From NCBI RefSeq assembly GCF_000416965.1, contig NZ_ATCL01000021.1, positions 46,620-110,619 on the forward strand: a stretch of DNA of 64,000 bases. The letters run 5' to 3'. Shown here in pieces: positions 33,757-41,837 of this stretch. This DNA is from Exiguobacterium chiriqhucha RW-2. Its GTDB lineage: Bacteria; Bacillota; Bacilli; Exiguobacteriales; Exiguobacteriaceae. How positions within the stretch are numbered: position 1 is the stretch's first letter; each line of letters starts with the position of its first letter. The notes under the pieces were generated by a model that did no database searches, had not been told where the DNA came from, and saw nothing but the letters and a program-made list of their open reading frames with translations. A program made the position numbers and the translations under genes.

Positions 33757-34126
33757 TAATATTCCCCTCCCCGTATTGCCGTTTGATTTTATCGACGAGC
33801 TCATCCATCGTGACGTCAAGTTCTTGAATCGATTCGACAAAGACAGCGACTGCCTCATCGACGAGTTCCGTGCGGATGCGTTTCAATACATGTTCATCGG
33901 TCGTCACGCGGCTCGGACGGTTCCGTTCGGTCGTAATCAATTGTTGTTCCTCCATCTCTTTGAACGCCTTTTGGACGGTGTTCGGATTGATTTTCAGTTC
34001 GGTCGCGAGCTCACGTCGCGACGGCATCTCTTCGCCCGCCTGCAGTTCGCCAAGCGCCATCTTCTTTTTGAAGTAATCGACGACTTGAATGTAAACCGGG
34101 GCTCTCGTGTTGAATTGTATGATCAT
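33734..34126 (-). CDS. GntR-family regulator, YtrA subfamily
   Basis: 130 residues. The N-terminal winged helix (about 1-75) has PVYIQVVDYFKKKMALGEL, MPSRRELATELKINPNTVQKAF and a wing. A short C-terminal dimerisation helix pair follows, as in the YtrA subgroup. It is the first gene of the operon. A 7-bp inverted repeat between its promoter and its start is a good autorepression site. The GAGGTG SD precedes ATG 34126. Confidence 0.9.
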   Translation of the reverse strand: MIIQFNTRAPVYIQVVDYFKKKMALGELQAGEEMPSRRELATELKINPNTVQKAFKEMEEQQLITTERNRPSRVTTDEHVLKRIRTELVDEAVAVFVESIQELDVTMDELVDKIKRQYGEGNINDRSTGS

Positions 34127-34141
34127 GTTGTCACCTCTCTA

Positions 34142-34165
34142 AGTGTATGATGCGAATAATACACT
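34142..34165. promoter_or_regulatory. Operator of the gntR operon
   Basis: AGTGTAT-N10-ATACACT, perfect 7-bp arms, lies just downstream of the predicted transcription start and 16 bases before the gntR ATG. A related partial copy (AGTGTAC / TACAGTT) overlaps the promoter. Confidence 0.6.
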
Positions 34166-34175
34166 ATCTAACTGT

Positions 34176-34205
34176 ATTATCACCATAGTACACTAACGGA
34201 GTCAA
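34176..34205 (-). promoter_or_regulatory. Promoter of the gntR-ABC operon
   Basis: On the minus strand TTGACT (34205-34200), 18-base spacer, GATAAT (34181-34176). Confidence 0.65.
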
Positions 34206-34225
34206 CAGTTTTTTCCAAAACAAAA

Positions 34226-34250
34226 ACGCATCCCCTATAAATGGATGCGT
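34226..34250 (-). terminator. Terminator of the uridine-kinase-like gene
   Basis: ACGCATCC (34226-34233) pairs with GGATGCGT (34243-34250); on the minus strand five U follow. It touches the stop codon. Confidence 0.8.
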
Positions 34251-34855
34251 CAACTAGATGGAACGATTTGATCGGCCTGGGCTTGCGGGTTGATCGTTTT
34301 GATGTAATGCGCTTCTCCCGGCCAATACCGGCGTTCGTACTTAGCAAGCCGCTCCGACAAGTCGCCGATATACGTATCACGATTCAAGACCCGTTCATAC
34401 CGGACTTCCCGCGGACAGTCGAGATAGACGATGTAGTCAAAATAAGGACGCCACTCGTCCCGCAATAAGAAGATCCCTTCGATCAAGACAAGTGTGTTCG
34501 GAGCAATCTCAATTGTTCGCATGTTGACCGCGTCCTGGTCTCGCTCATAATACGGCAACATCAGATTCGTCTGCCCTTCCCGAAGCGGTTTGAACAAGGT
34601 CTCCACGAGCAACTCGACGTCCCATTGGAGCGCATAATATTCCATCGCCTCTGACTGTCCCGTCGCGTAACGTCGGTGCCGCTCGACGATAAAGTCGTCA
34701 ATATGTAACACCACTTCATTCGTTGCAATCCCGCGTAGTTGTTCGACCATCGTCGTCTTCCCTGCCCCGCTCAACCCGTCGATCGCGACGAGGAACGGCC
34801 GATCCGGCTCGCGTCTAACATATTCACGGTGAATATCTGCACGAAGTAGCTCCAT
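34250..34855 (-). CDS. Uridine kinase-like P-loop kinase
   Basis: 201 residues from the ATG at 34855 with GGGGAG 8 bases upstream. Walker A AIDGLSGAGKTTMVE is near residue 24, a DD(F)-containing HIDDFIVER motif (Walker-B-like) near 55, and a YERDQD segment near 105. A VLIEGIFLLRDE block near 128 is typical of uridine kinase/phosphoribulokinase-like NMP kinases. Substrate is not certain; many Bacillota homologues are annotated only as kinase. Monocistronic, flanked by terminators on both sides. Confidence 0.78.
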   Translation of the reverse strand: MELLRADIHREYVRREPDRPFLVAIDGLSGAGKTTMVEQLRGIATNEVVLHIDDFIVERHRRYATGQSEAMEYYALQWDVELLVETLFKPLREGQTNLMLPYYERDQDAVNMRTIEIAPNTLVLIEGIFLLRDEWRPYFDYIVYLDCPREVRYERVLNRDTYIGDLSERLAKYERRYWPGEAHYIKTINPQAQADQIVPSS

Positions 34856-34877
34856 CTTTCCATCTCCCCACATGAAA

Positions 34878-34905
34878 AAGTCAGCCCCGCTAGCGAGGCT
34901 GACTT
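34878..34905 (-). terminator. Terminator of the ba3-type oxidase operon
   Basis: AAGTCAGCC (34878-34886) pairs with GGCTGACTT (34897-34905), with U residues following on the minus strand. Confidence 0.85.
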
Positions 34906-34909
34906 CAGT

Positions 34910-36595
34910 TTACCAGAGCACCCAACCTTTCGCTCCCGGCGGCGCACTTTCAATCAAGTGCCAAATCGGAATCGTATAGGCGAAGGCAATTAAAACGAAC
35001 GTGACCGTAATCCAAAGCTTCCAATTCTCGAAGAAACGCGGTGTCTCCATCGCCGCCTCTTCGGTCTCGGCGAGCGGGAACTCCTCTTCTCCCTTCGGAG
35101 CGAGGAACGACAAGTTGAACATTGAATAGACGAAGATGAGGACCGAAATCAAGAGGATCGTCCCGCCAATCGCCATCGCGATGTGGTATGGAATCCACTC
35201 GCGCGTAAGCGCATCCGAGAAGTACGTTGCCGGACCGGTCCGACGCGGATTACCTTGCAGTCCTGAGATGTGCATTGCGTAAGACATGATCGACATTCCG
35301 AACGCCCACGTGCCTGCTTGAATTAATCCGATTCGATTCATCTTTTTCGTTAGAATACGACCGCGCAATACCGGCACGAGCCAATATGCCGTTCCGAAGA
35401 ACGTCAAGGCGACGGCCGTTCCGACCGTGATATGGAAGTGGCCCGTGACCCAAAGTGTGTTGTGGACCATCGCGTTCAATTGGTGCGATGCGTTGATGAT
35501 TCCGCCGGCTCCAGCCGGAATGAAGAACAACATGCCGACGAACGGAGCGAGGAAACGGACATCCCCATATGGCATCTTCTTGACCCAACCAAATAAACCG
35601 CGAGCTCCGAGTGCGCGGCCGCGCAGCTCGAACGTCGCAAACAGCGAGAACGCCGTCATAAACGACGGGATGACGACGAGGAACGTCAAGATGACTTGAA
35701 CGAACTTCCAGAACGGTTCAATCCCTGGTTCCGTCAACTGGTGATGGAAGCCGACCGGGAACGAGAATAGCAGGAACAACAGGAATGCCATCCGGGCGAG
35801 CGCATCGGAGAAAATCTTTCCGCCGATGACTTTCGGCACGACCGTATACCAGACAATATAGGCCGGCATGAGCCAGAAATAGACGAGCGGATGACCGAAA
35901 TACCAGAAGAGCGTCCGTGACAACTCGATTCCGACCGTGTCTTTCCAACCAAGCGAGAGCGGGAGCAGTTGGAATAAAATCGTTCCGGCGACACCGAGCG
36001 TGGCGATGACCCACAAGAGCATCGTCATGATACTCATATACGCCGGAAGCGGCGGATGAATACCTGGGTTCTCCCGTTTGTAGTCCGCATACATCCGGAA
36101 CATGGCGAACGCCGATAACCACGTACCGACGACGAACAAGACGAGACCGATATAAAACACTGGGTCGGCCATGAGTGGTGCGTAGAACGTATACAAAACG
36201 GTCGCTTTATTGGCGAGCACCATGATCGTGACGAGCACGGCGCCGGCGATAATCATCCAAAACCCGAGCCAAGCAACCCTCGTTGGGAACGACTCAAAGC
36301 GTCCGAACGACTTGGCGAGGAGCGCGTAAAGCAGACCGATGATGAACATTGTCGTGAAAACGAGACCGAGCATGATGCCGTGTGCAGTCAACAGTTGATA
36401 ATAGCCGAACACTTCCGGGATGACACCGGTCCGGATGAGCGTCTGCATGAGTCCGGCTAGTCCACCGATTAAGACGGCGAGGACCGAGATGACGACGTGG
36501 GCATAGGCGAGGCGTGCTTCTTTGACACCGATACTCGGTACCGGTACGCCGCGTTCCATTTCCCACTGCTTTAGTTTTGAGGCTACGTCATTCAT
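34910..36595 (-). CDS. cbaA: Cytochrome c oxidase subunit I, b(o/a)3 type
   Basis: 561 residues, about 13-14 membrane helices. Heme-copper oxidase motifs: the low-spin heme His in YQLLTAHGIMLGLVF near residue 70, the CuB region FGHPLVYFWLMPAYIVWYTVVP near 234, and HH in SFPVGFHHQL near 285. The heme pair is in WVTGHFHITVGTAV near 387. The absence of the A-family Glu-rich proton path and the presence of a subunit IIa gene place it in the ba3 (B-type) group, which has high oxygen affinity. It directly follows cbaB with no gap. Confidence 0.92.
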   Translation of the reverse strand: MNDVASKLKQWEMERGVPVPSIGVKEARLAYAHVVISVLAVLIGGLAGLMQTLIRTGVIPEVFGYYQLLTAHGIMLGLVFTTMFIIGLLYALLAKSFGRFESFPTRVAWLGFWMIIAGAVLVTIMVLANKATVLYTFYAPLMADPVFYIGLVLFVVGTWLSAFAMFRMYADYKRENPGIHPPLPAYMSIMTMLLWVIATLGVAGTILFQLLPLSLGWKDTVGIELSRTLFWYFGHPLVYFWLMPAYIVWYTVVPKVIGGKIFSDALARMAFLLFLLFSFPVGFHHQLTEPGIEPFWKFVQVILTFLVVIPSFMTAFSLFATFELRGRALGARGLFGWVKKMPYGDVRFLAPFVGMLFFIPAGAGGIINASHQLNAMVHNTLWVTGHFHITVGTAVALTFFGTAYWLVPVLRGRILTKKMNRIGLIQAGTWAFGMSIMSYAMHISGLQGNPRRTGPATYFSDALTREWIPYHIAMAIGGTILLISVLIFVYSMFNLSFLAPKGEEEFPLAETEEAAMETPRFFENWKLWITVTFVLIAFAYTIPIWHLIESAPPGAKGWVLW

Positions 36596-37066
36596 TTAGT
36601 CCACCACCTTAATTTTTGTCGACATCATGTGATGTCCGGTACCACAATATTCGTTACAAAGGATTAAAAATTCGCCCGCCTCATCGAACGTATACGTGAG
36701 CGAGTTGATATGACCAGGTACGACCATCATATTGACCGGTGTGCCCGTCAACTGGAAACCGTGAACGACGTCCGGTGACGTGACGAGAAACGTGACTTTC
36801 GCCCCTTTTGGAATCTCGACGTTGCCCGGCGTGAACGTGAACGCTTGCGCGACCATGACAAGTTCATATTCGTTGTCGTCAATTTTATGAAGTCCCGGTT
36901 TGTCGAACGGTGCGGTTTGATGTACTTTCGCCGGATCGATTAAATCCGCGTCCGAAGCCGGTTGATTTCCTGCCGCAAAGGCAGAGATACCAAGCACGGT
37001 TAAAAACACACCTAATAAAATGATGCCGAATACAAGCCAATATTTTTCAAGTTTATGAATATGCAT
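36596..37066 (-). CDS. cbaB: Cytochrome c oxidase subunit II, ba3 type (CuA)
   Basis: 156 residues, shorter than A-type subunit II. One N-terminal membrane helix (about 10-33) is followed by a cupredoxin domain. CuA ligands are seen: His in PDVVHGFQL, then the Cys-Asn-Glu-Tyr-Cys-Gly-Thr-Gly-His-His-Met motif (CNEYCGTGHHM) near residue 138. SD is AGGAGGAGAG. It lies between the IIa gene (21 bases away) and cbaA (adjoining). Confidence 0.93.
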   Translation of the reverse strand: MHIHKLEKYWLVFGIILLGVFLTVLGISAFAAGNQPASDADLIDPAKVHQTAPFDKPGLHKIDDNEYELVMVAQAFTFTPGNVEIPKGAKVTFLVTSPDVVHGFQLTGTPVNMMVVPGHINSLTYTFDEAGEFLILCNEYCGTGHHMMSTKIKVVD

Positions 37067-37087
37067 CTGTTGCTCTCCTCCTGCTCG

Positions 37088-37207
37088 TTATCGCGTCATA
37101 AATAGGTAAAACACTGACGACCACATGGCAATGATGACGCCCGCGACAATCATGACCGATGTGAACGTGCCTTTTAAGTTCGGTTCTTGTCCATCGTTTT
37201 TCTCCAC
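37088..37207 (-). CDS. Oxidase subunit IIa (39 aa, single helix)
   Basis: GTG at 37207, TAA at 37088-37090, 39 residues: a short polar N-terminus (EKNDGQEPNLKGTF) then one membrane helix (SVMIVAGVIIAMWSSVFYL). SD AAGGGG is 8 bases upstream. Size, single helix, Lys-Gly before the helix and position before subunit II match the IIa subunit of ba3 oxidases (as in Thermus). It is below usual gene-calling limits. A longer overlapping frame in this region has no hydrophobic segment and is not real. Confidence 0.75.
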   Translation of the reverse strand: MEKNDGQEPNLKGTFTSVMIVAGVIIAMWSSVFYLFMTR

Positions 37208-37241
37208 GTGAAGGACCCCTTTCCCTGTGATTTCCACTTTT

Positions 37242-37285
37242 ATTGTATGAAATGGGATGGGGATTAATATGTGACATTTATCACT
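37242..37285 (-). promoter_or_regulatory. Oxidase operon promoter with Fnr-type site
   Basis: A -10 TACAAT (minus strand, 37247-37242) has no good -35. An Fnr-type palindrome TGTGA-CATTTA-TCACT (37270-37285, nine of ten consensus positions) is centred about 42 bases upstream of the predicted start. That is the class II activation position. The remaining 160 bases up to fnr show only a weak terminator-like CGATT/AATCG hairpin near 37371-37391. Confidence 0.6.
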
Positions 37286-37449
37286 CCAAAAGTGACAATC
37301 ACATCAAATTTGCGTAGTTTCCACACATAAAGTTCACATTTGGTATAAAGGCATACAAAAAAGGCGATTGTCCCGACACGAATCGAGTCAACCACCTGTT
37401 CGGTTTCACGCGCTTTGACAAGGTGAAATGTTGCAGCTCTCTTGAAAGA

Positions 37450-38160
37450 TTAAAGCCGACAGATACCGGCGGGACAGCCTTCGCAGTAACATAGTTCTTT
37501 CAAGAAATCGATGTCATGCAAAATCATCTCTGTCCCCGTCGTCGTCAACATGCCTTCCTTCCGCCACTGGTTCATCATCCGATTCACCGTCTCGCGAGGT
37601 GCGCCAATCAGCTGACCGAGCTCCCCGTCTGACGGATGTTTCGGCACGACGATCCCTTCTGCTGACTCGACGCCGTCCATCGCCGCCATGCGTAATAACG
37701 TGGAGGCGAGGGCACCCGGTTTCCCATATAGCAGCAAGTCACGGAGTTTCATCTCGGACTGCTTGCGCATCATCGACGTCCACCGCAATACTTCAGTGGC
37801 CAACTGCGCATCGCGCCGAACGAGTTCATCCATCTCTTGCTTCGAGATCCAACCGATGACACTGTCCGATGTCGTCTCGATGCTATACGAACTCGGGAAC
37901 ACCTCGTCGATATCGAACTCCCCGAAGAAGTCGTCCGCCCCATAGATGAACATGATGAGTGCGCTCCCTTTTTTCGTCAGCTTCGTGAATTTGACGGAAC
38001 CGCTCTTCAAATAAAAGAACTTGTTGCACTTCTCGCCTTCCCAACAAACGATGCTCCCTTTCGAATGATCTTGAAACGTCATCATCTCGAGCAAGAGCTG
38101 TTTCGTCTCTTGCGAAAAGACAAAGCTGTTCGGTTTGGTCGTTCCGCATTTCATAGTCAT
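37450..38160 (-). CDS. fnr: Fnr-type oxygen-responsive regulator with C-terminal Fe-S cysteines
   Basis: 236 residues from the ATG at 38160 (GGAGGG 10 bases upstream), close to Bacillus Fnr (238). A cyclic-nucleotide-type beta-barrel (about 15-125), a dimer helix, then a winged helix (about 160-225) with GELGQLIGAPRETVNRMMNQW. The C-terminus is CYCEGCPAGICRL: the Cys-x2-Cys-x4-Cys spacing is that of the Bacillus-type 4Fe-4S cluster, which is at the C-terminus, not the N-terminus as in E. coli. It lies just upstream of the oxidase genes. Confidence 0.88.
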   Translation of the reverse strand: MTMKCGTTKPNSFVFSQETKQLLLEMMTFQDHSKGSIVCWEGEKCNKFFYLKSGSVKFTKLTKKGSALIMFIYGADDFFGEFDIDEVFPSSYSIETTSDSVIGWISKQEMDELVRRDAQLATEVLRWTSMMRKQSEMKLRDLLLYGKPGALASTLLRMAAMDGVESAEGIVVPKHPSDGELGQLIGAPRETVNRMMNQWRKEGMLTTTGTEMILHDIDFLKELCYCEGCPAGICRL

Positions 38161-38223
38161 GTTATCTGCTCCCTCCACTAATCGTATATCTGATTAAGTC
38201 TCGTACGTCATGTGTATGGCTAT

Positions 38224-38276
38224 ATTATACAAGAGGTATGTAGCTAGTTTCATAAAAGTATGTGACATTTCAAACA
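38224..38276 (-). promoter_or_regulatory. fnr promoter with Fnr half-site
   Basis: A consensus -10 TATAAT (minus strand, 38229-38224) and a -35-like TGAAAC (38252-38247). A half-site TGTGA-CATTTC-AAACA lies at 38261-38276, only one arm good. Confidence 0.45.
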
Positions 38277-38303
38277 ATCTTCTTATTCTTTGCCCACAAA
38301 AAA

Positions 38304-38326
38304 AGACTGCAGGCTCCCTGCAGTCT
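38304..38326 (-). terminator. Terminator of the aldehyde dehydrogenase gene
   Basis: AGACTGCAGG (38304-38313) pairs with CCTGCAGTCT (38317-38326); on the minus strand a U-run follows. Confidence 0.85.
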
Positions 38327-38333
38327 AGTCTGG

Positions 38334-39719
38334 TCAACGGTAGACGAGTCGAATCAACTTCTCGGCCGCTTTGAAGTTCGGATAACGAATTGGTAAATCA
38401 AATTTCGTCGTGTTTCGTAAAATCGATTTGGCGTGACTAAACGTCTCAAAACTGTAACGTCCATGGTACGAGCCCATCCCGCTCTCGCCGACGCCGCCGA
38501 ACGGCAGGTTCGGGTTCGTCAAATGCATGAGCACGTCATTGACACAGCCTCCACCGAACGTGAGGTGTTTCATCACGGTCTGCTCCACGGCTTTCGTCTC
38601 GGTGAACAAATAGAGCGCGAGCGGATGCGGACGCGATGACACAAACTCAATCACTTCGTCGAGTTGGCGGTACGTGAGGACTGGTAGAATCGGTCCGAAA
38701 ATCTCATCTTTCATCACGTTCGCGTCCTCCTCGATATCCGTCAACACGGTCGGGGCAATCTTCAATTCGTCCCGGTCCGTCTGGCCACCAAAGAAAATGT
38801 CTCCTTCTGTCAAATATGCGGTCAAGCGGTCGAAGTGGGTCTCATTGACGATTCGTGTGAACCGTTTCGTCCCGACGCCGTTTCCGAACATCGTGAACGC
38901 CTCCCGTTTGATGGCCTCGAGGAATGCCTCTCGTTTAGATTCGTGGACAAGGACGTAATCCGGAGCGACGCATGTCTGCCCGGCATTCATCCATTTGCCC
39001 CAGGCGATGCGCTTGGCTGCAATTTCGATATTGGCATCTTCATGGACGATGGCCGGTGATTTCCCACCAAGTTCGAGCGTGACGGGCGTCAAGTGCTTCG
39101 CCGCCGCTTCCATGACGATTTTCCCGACTGGCGTCGACCCTGTGAAGAAGATATGGTCCCATTTCTGGGCAAGCAACTCGGTCGCAACGTCCTTATCCCC
39201 TTCGACGCTGACGACGTAGCGGTCGGTGAACGCCCGTTCGAGCACTTTCGTGATCATTTGGGCGACGTTCGGTGTCAATTCCGAAGGTTTCACGACAGCC
39301 GTGTTGCCTGCGGCAATCGCTCCGATGAGCGGCGCCATCGCCAATTGAAACGGATAGTTCCACGGAGCGATCACGAGTACCGTTCCGTAAGGTTCATACA
39401 TGACCTCACTTTGCGTCCCCAGATGGATTGAGGCGCCACGGACACGTTTCGGGCGCATCCAACGCTTCAACTCACGTGTCGTCCGTGTGATTTCGTCATA
39501 GACGAAACCGATCTCCGTCGTGAACGCGTCGAGTTCTGATTTGTTCAAATCCTGCTCCAACGCTTGAAGAATCTCTGCTTCATGATGCTTGATTGACTCT
39601 TTTAAAAACGTCAACATGCTGAGACGGAATGCGAGCGACTTGGTCGCTTGCGTCCGAAAGAAGCGACGCTGTTTACGAATGAGCTCTTCAATGGTCAACT
39701 GTTCGATTGGTGCGAGCAT
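38334..39719 (-). CDS. Aldehyde dehydrogenase (NAD(P)-dependent), YwdH-like
   Basis: 461 residues from the ATG at 39719 with GGGAGG upstream. ALDH superfamily motifs: IAPWNYPFQLAM near residue 110, FTGSTPVGK near 190, catalytic Glu in LELGGKSPAIV near 215, catalytic Cys in NAGQTCVAPDYVL near 247, and NPNLPFGGVGESG near 405. The short length and C-terminal hydrophobic/basic end resemble class 3-like ALDHs of Bacillus (YwdH) acting on aliphatic aldehydes. It is monocistronic. Confidence 0.9.
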   Translation of the reverse strand: MLAPIEQLTIEELIRKQRRFFRTQATKSLAFRLSMLTFLKESIKHHEAEILQALEQDLNKSELDAFTTEIGFVYDEITRTTRELKRWMRPKRVRGASIHLGTQSEVMYEPYGTVLVIAPWNYPFQLAMAPLIGAIAAGNTAVVKPSELTPNVAQMITKVLERAFTDRYVVSVEGDKDVATELLAQKWDHIFFTGSTPVGKIVMEAAAKHLTPVTLELGGKSPAIVHEDANIEIAAKRIAWGKWMNAGQTCVAPDYVLVHESKREAFLEAIKREAFTMFGNGVGTKRFTRIVNETHFDRLTAYLTEGDIFFGGQTDRDELKIAPTVLTDIEEDANVMKDEIFGPILPVLTYRQLDEVIEFVSSRPHPLALYLFTETKAVEQTVMKHLTFGGGCVNDVLMHLTNPNLPFGGVGESGMGSYHGRYSFETFSHAKSILRNTTKFDLPIRYPNFKAAEKLIRLVYR

Positions 39720-39809
39720 AAATCTGCCTCCCTTGGATGATAACGCTAGCTTCATCTTATCATCTTCACTCGGTCAGCGACCATTTTGAACCTTCGATAT
39801 GCGTCCGTC

Positions 39810-40967
39810 CTATCTGACAGGCACGTCCCGTTTCTTCGTTTGTTGCATGACGACAAATATCAAACCGGCGACGAGCAGGATGCCACCTGTCAGCGCGAAT
39901 TTTTGTGTCAGCGTAATCGAGAGCCAGCCTAACAATGCCGAGCCCGTCACTGTCCCGAGCGAGAAGAACGCATAAAAATAGCCGTACGACTTACCACGAT
40001 TGGCCTGATTCGTCGCTTTAATCAACATCGTATTGATGGCTGGGAATAAGATGGCGAACCCGACGCCATACAAGGCGAGGACAGCGTACAAGAGGAGCGA
40101 CGTCTCTGATTGGCCAATCAACAGTTGGCTCACACCGAGAATGCCGACACCGAGTGCCGCGAGCTTCGCTGGTTCGATTTGGTCGAACAGGCGATTCGTC
40201 GGCAACACAAACACGAGCACCGCCATGATACCGAACGTGCTGAGCAATGTCCCGCTCAGACGAGAGTCATACCCGAGCGCCTGCACGTAAAGGGGAAGCA
40301 AGTACGCGATTGCCCCTTGCGAGAACATCAAGAGGAAGGCGCCGATATACGCTTTCACTACGTCTCGTTCCAGGCGCGACGTCCCTTCATCTGTACGATG
40401 GGAAGGTTCAAGCGTTAACTTCGACGGGCGCAAAAAGACGAGTGCGAGGAGCGCGACGGCTACCCCGAACAGCGCGACGTACGTGAAGACGATCGGCACG
40501 GTCGTCTGGCTGGCCATGATGCCGCTGAACGCCGGACCGACGATGGCTGCCAAACCAACAAAACTGCCGGTCAATGCCACTTTTTTACCTTGTCGGTTCG
40601 CGGCAGTCAGATTGGCGGACAACGTGAACGCGGCTGGGACAATCAAACCCGCTACAAAGCCGTGCACGATCCGGACAATTAATAGCGTCGTCGCTGTGTC
40701 GACGAGATGATACGACAAGAGACTGAGGCTCGACAGCGCAAGACCAACGAGCAAGATGACGATCGGACCAATCCGGTCGGTCCAAATGCCGGATAAAATG
40801 TTGCCGAACGTATTCGACAACGAGTAGACGGCGATGACGAGCCCTGCGATGAACGGTGTCGCACCAACCGATGTCGCAAACGTGCTCATGACCGGAAGCT
40901 GGGCGAATAAATCAAAGAAGGCAAAAAAGACGATACTATAAATGACAAAAGCGGACGCTTTATTCAT
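39810..40967 (-). CDS. MFS transporter, 12 TM
   Basis: 385 residues with 12 predicted helices. The MFS signature loop 2-3 is seen as GIWTDRIGPIVILLVG near residue 60 and a second half motif NRLFDQIEPAKLAALG near 255. The helix-5 region GFVAGLIVPAAFTLS resembles drug/H+ antiporters of the DHA1 group. Substrate unknown. The start has CAAGGAG upstream. A 10-bp palindrome TTGTATACAA at 41041-41050 lies 74 bases before the start and might be an operator. Confidence 0.85.
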   Translation of the reverse strand: MNKASAFVIYSIVFFAFFDLFAQLPVMSTFATSVGATPFIAGLVIAVYSLSNTFGNILSGIWTDRIGPIVILLVGLALSSLSLLSYHLVDTATTLLIVRIVHGFVAGLIVPAAFTLSANLTAANRQGKKVALTGSFVGLAAIVGPAFSGIMASQTTVPIVFTYVALFGVAVALLALVFLRPSKLTLEPSHRTDEGTSRLERDVVKAYIGAFLLMFSQGAIAYLLPLYVQALGYDSRLSGTLLSTFGIMAVLVFVLPTNRLFDQIEPAKLAALGVGILGVSQLLIGQSETSLLLYAVLALYGVGFAILFPAINTMLIKATNQANRGKSYGYFYAFFSLGTVTGSALLGWLSITLTQKFALTGGILLVAGLIFVVMQQTKKRDVPVR

Positions 40968-41072
40968 GATGACAACTCCTTGATCCAGCCCGATACGGGA
41001 ACTGTTCGTTTCAGCTTCAGTCTAGCCTGCCAGTTTCACTTTGTATACAAGACAAGGCGCGCGGACACAAAA

Positions 41073-41103
41073 ACGCCTTACAAACCAATGGTCTGTAAGG
41101 CGT
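41073..41103 (-). terminator. deoD terminator
   Basis: ACGCCTTACA (41073-41082) pairs with TGTAAGGCGT (41094-41103); five U follow on the minus strand. Confidence 0.85.
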
Positions 41104-41108
41104 GTTCA

Positions 41109-41822
41109 TTAGTTTGTGACTTCGACCGCTGTATCGAGTGCGACACGAATCATTTCGTCAAACGTCGATTGACGCTCTTCCGATGTCGTCTCTTCACCTG
41201 TCAACAAGTGGTCTGAGATTGTGAGGATCGTCAACGCATTCACTTTGTGTTTCGCAGCGAGTGTGTAGAGACCTGCCGCTTCCATCTCGATGGCGAGGCA
41301 ACCGAAGTCGGCCCACTTCTTGAAATGGTGGAAATCATCCTGGTAGAACTGGTCGGCTGTGAAGATTTGACCGACTTTGACCGGAATACCAGCCTTTTCG
41401 GCGTTCAAATATGCACGATGTAGGAGGTCGAACGTCGCTGTCGGTGCATAGTCCATGCCGTTGAAACGAACCCGGTTTTGGGCCATCTCACTCGATGCAC
41501 TCATCGCGATGACGACGTCACGTACTTTGACGTCTTCTTGAATTCCGCCAGCCGTACCGACACGAATCAAGTTTTTTACGCCGTATGACATAATCAATTC
41601 GTTCACGTAAATCGACATCGATGGAACACCCATCCCAGTCCCTTGAACGGAAATACGTTTTCCTTTATATGTTCCTGTGAAGCCATACATGCCGCGGACT
41701 TCGTTGTATAACTCAACATCCTCGAGGAACGTCTCCGCGATATATTTCGCACGCAACGGATCTCCTGGCAATAATACCGTTTCTGCGATTTGTCCTGCTT
41801 CTGCCCCAATGTGTACACTCAT
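41109..41822 (-). CDS. deoD: Purine nucleoside phosphorylase DeoD type
   Basis: 237 residues, hexameric PNP family. It cleaves purine (deoxy)nucleosides with phosphate for salvage. Motifs: [19 protein letters not shown] at the start (His4-equivalent), [12 protein letters not shown] near 63, RVGTAGG near 87, and EMEAAGLY near 179 (substrate Glu), with the general-acid Asp in ISDHL near 204. SD is AAGGAGGAA. It begins 15 bases after the YesN-like regulator, so it may be the third gene of that operon. Confidence 0.95.
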   Translation of the reverse strand: MSVHIGAEAGQIAETVLLPGDPLRAKYIAETFLEDVELYNEVRGMYGFTGTYKGKRISVQGTGMGVPSMSIYVNELIMSYGVKNLIRVGTAGGIQEDVKVRDVVIAMSASSEMAQNRVRFNGMDYAPTATFDLLHRAYLNAEKAGIPVKVGQIFTADQFYQDDFHHFKKWADFGCLAIEMEAAGLYTLAAKHKVNALTILTISDHLLTGEETTSEERQSTFDEMIRVALDTAVEVTN

Positions 41823-41837
41823 GATTAAATTCCTCCT

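Noticed and set aside
37053..37277. 74-codon minus-strand frame over the oxidase promoter
   Set aside because: Charged, no hydrophobic segment, no SD. The 39-codon frame in another phase fits oxidase subunit IIa.
38261..38276. Fnr site for fnr autoregulation
   Set aside because: Only the left half matches (TGTGA); the right half AAACA is poor, so I list it only as a half-site.
41041..41050. TTGTATACAA palindrome before the MFS gene as a MerR-type operator
   Set aside because: Ten bases, no matching regulator gene nearby and no promoter with MerR-like spacing that I trust.
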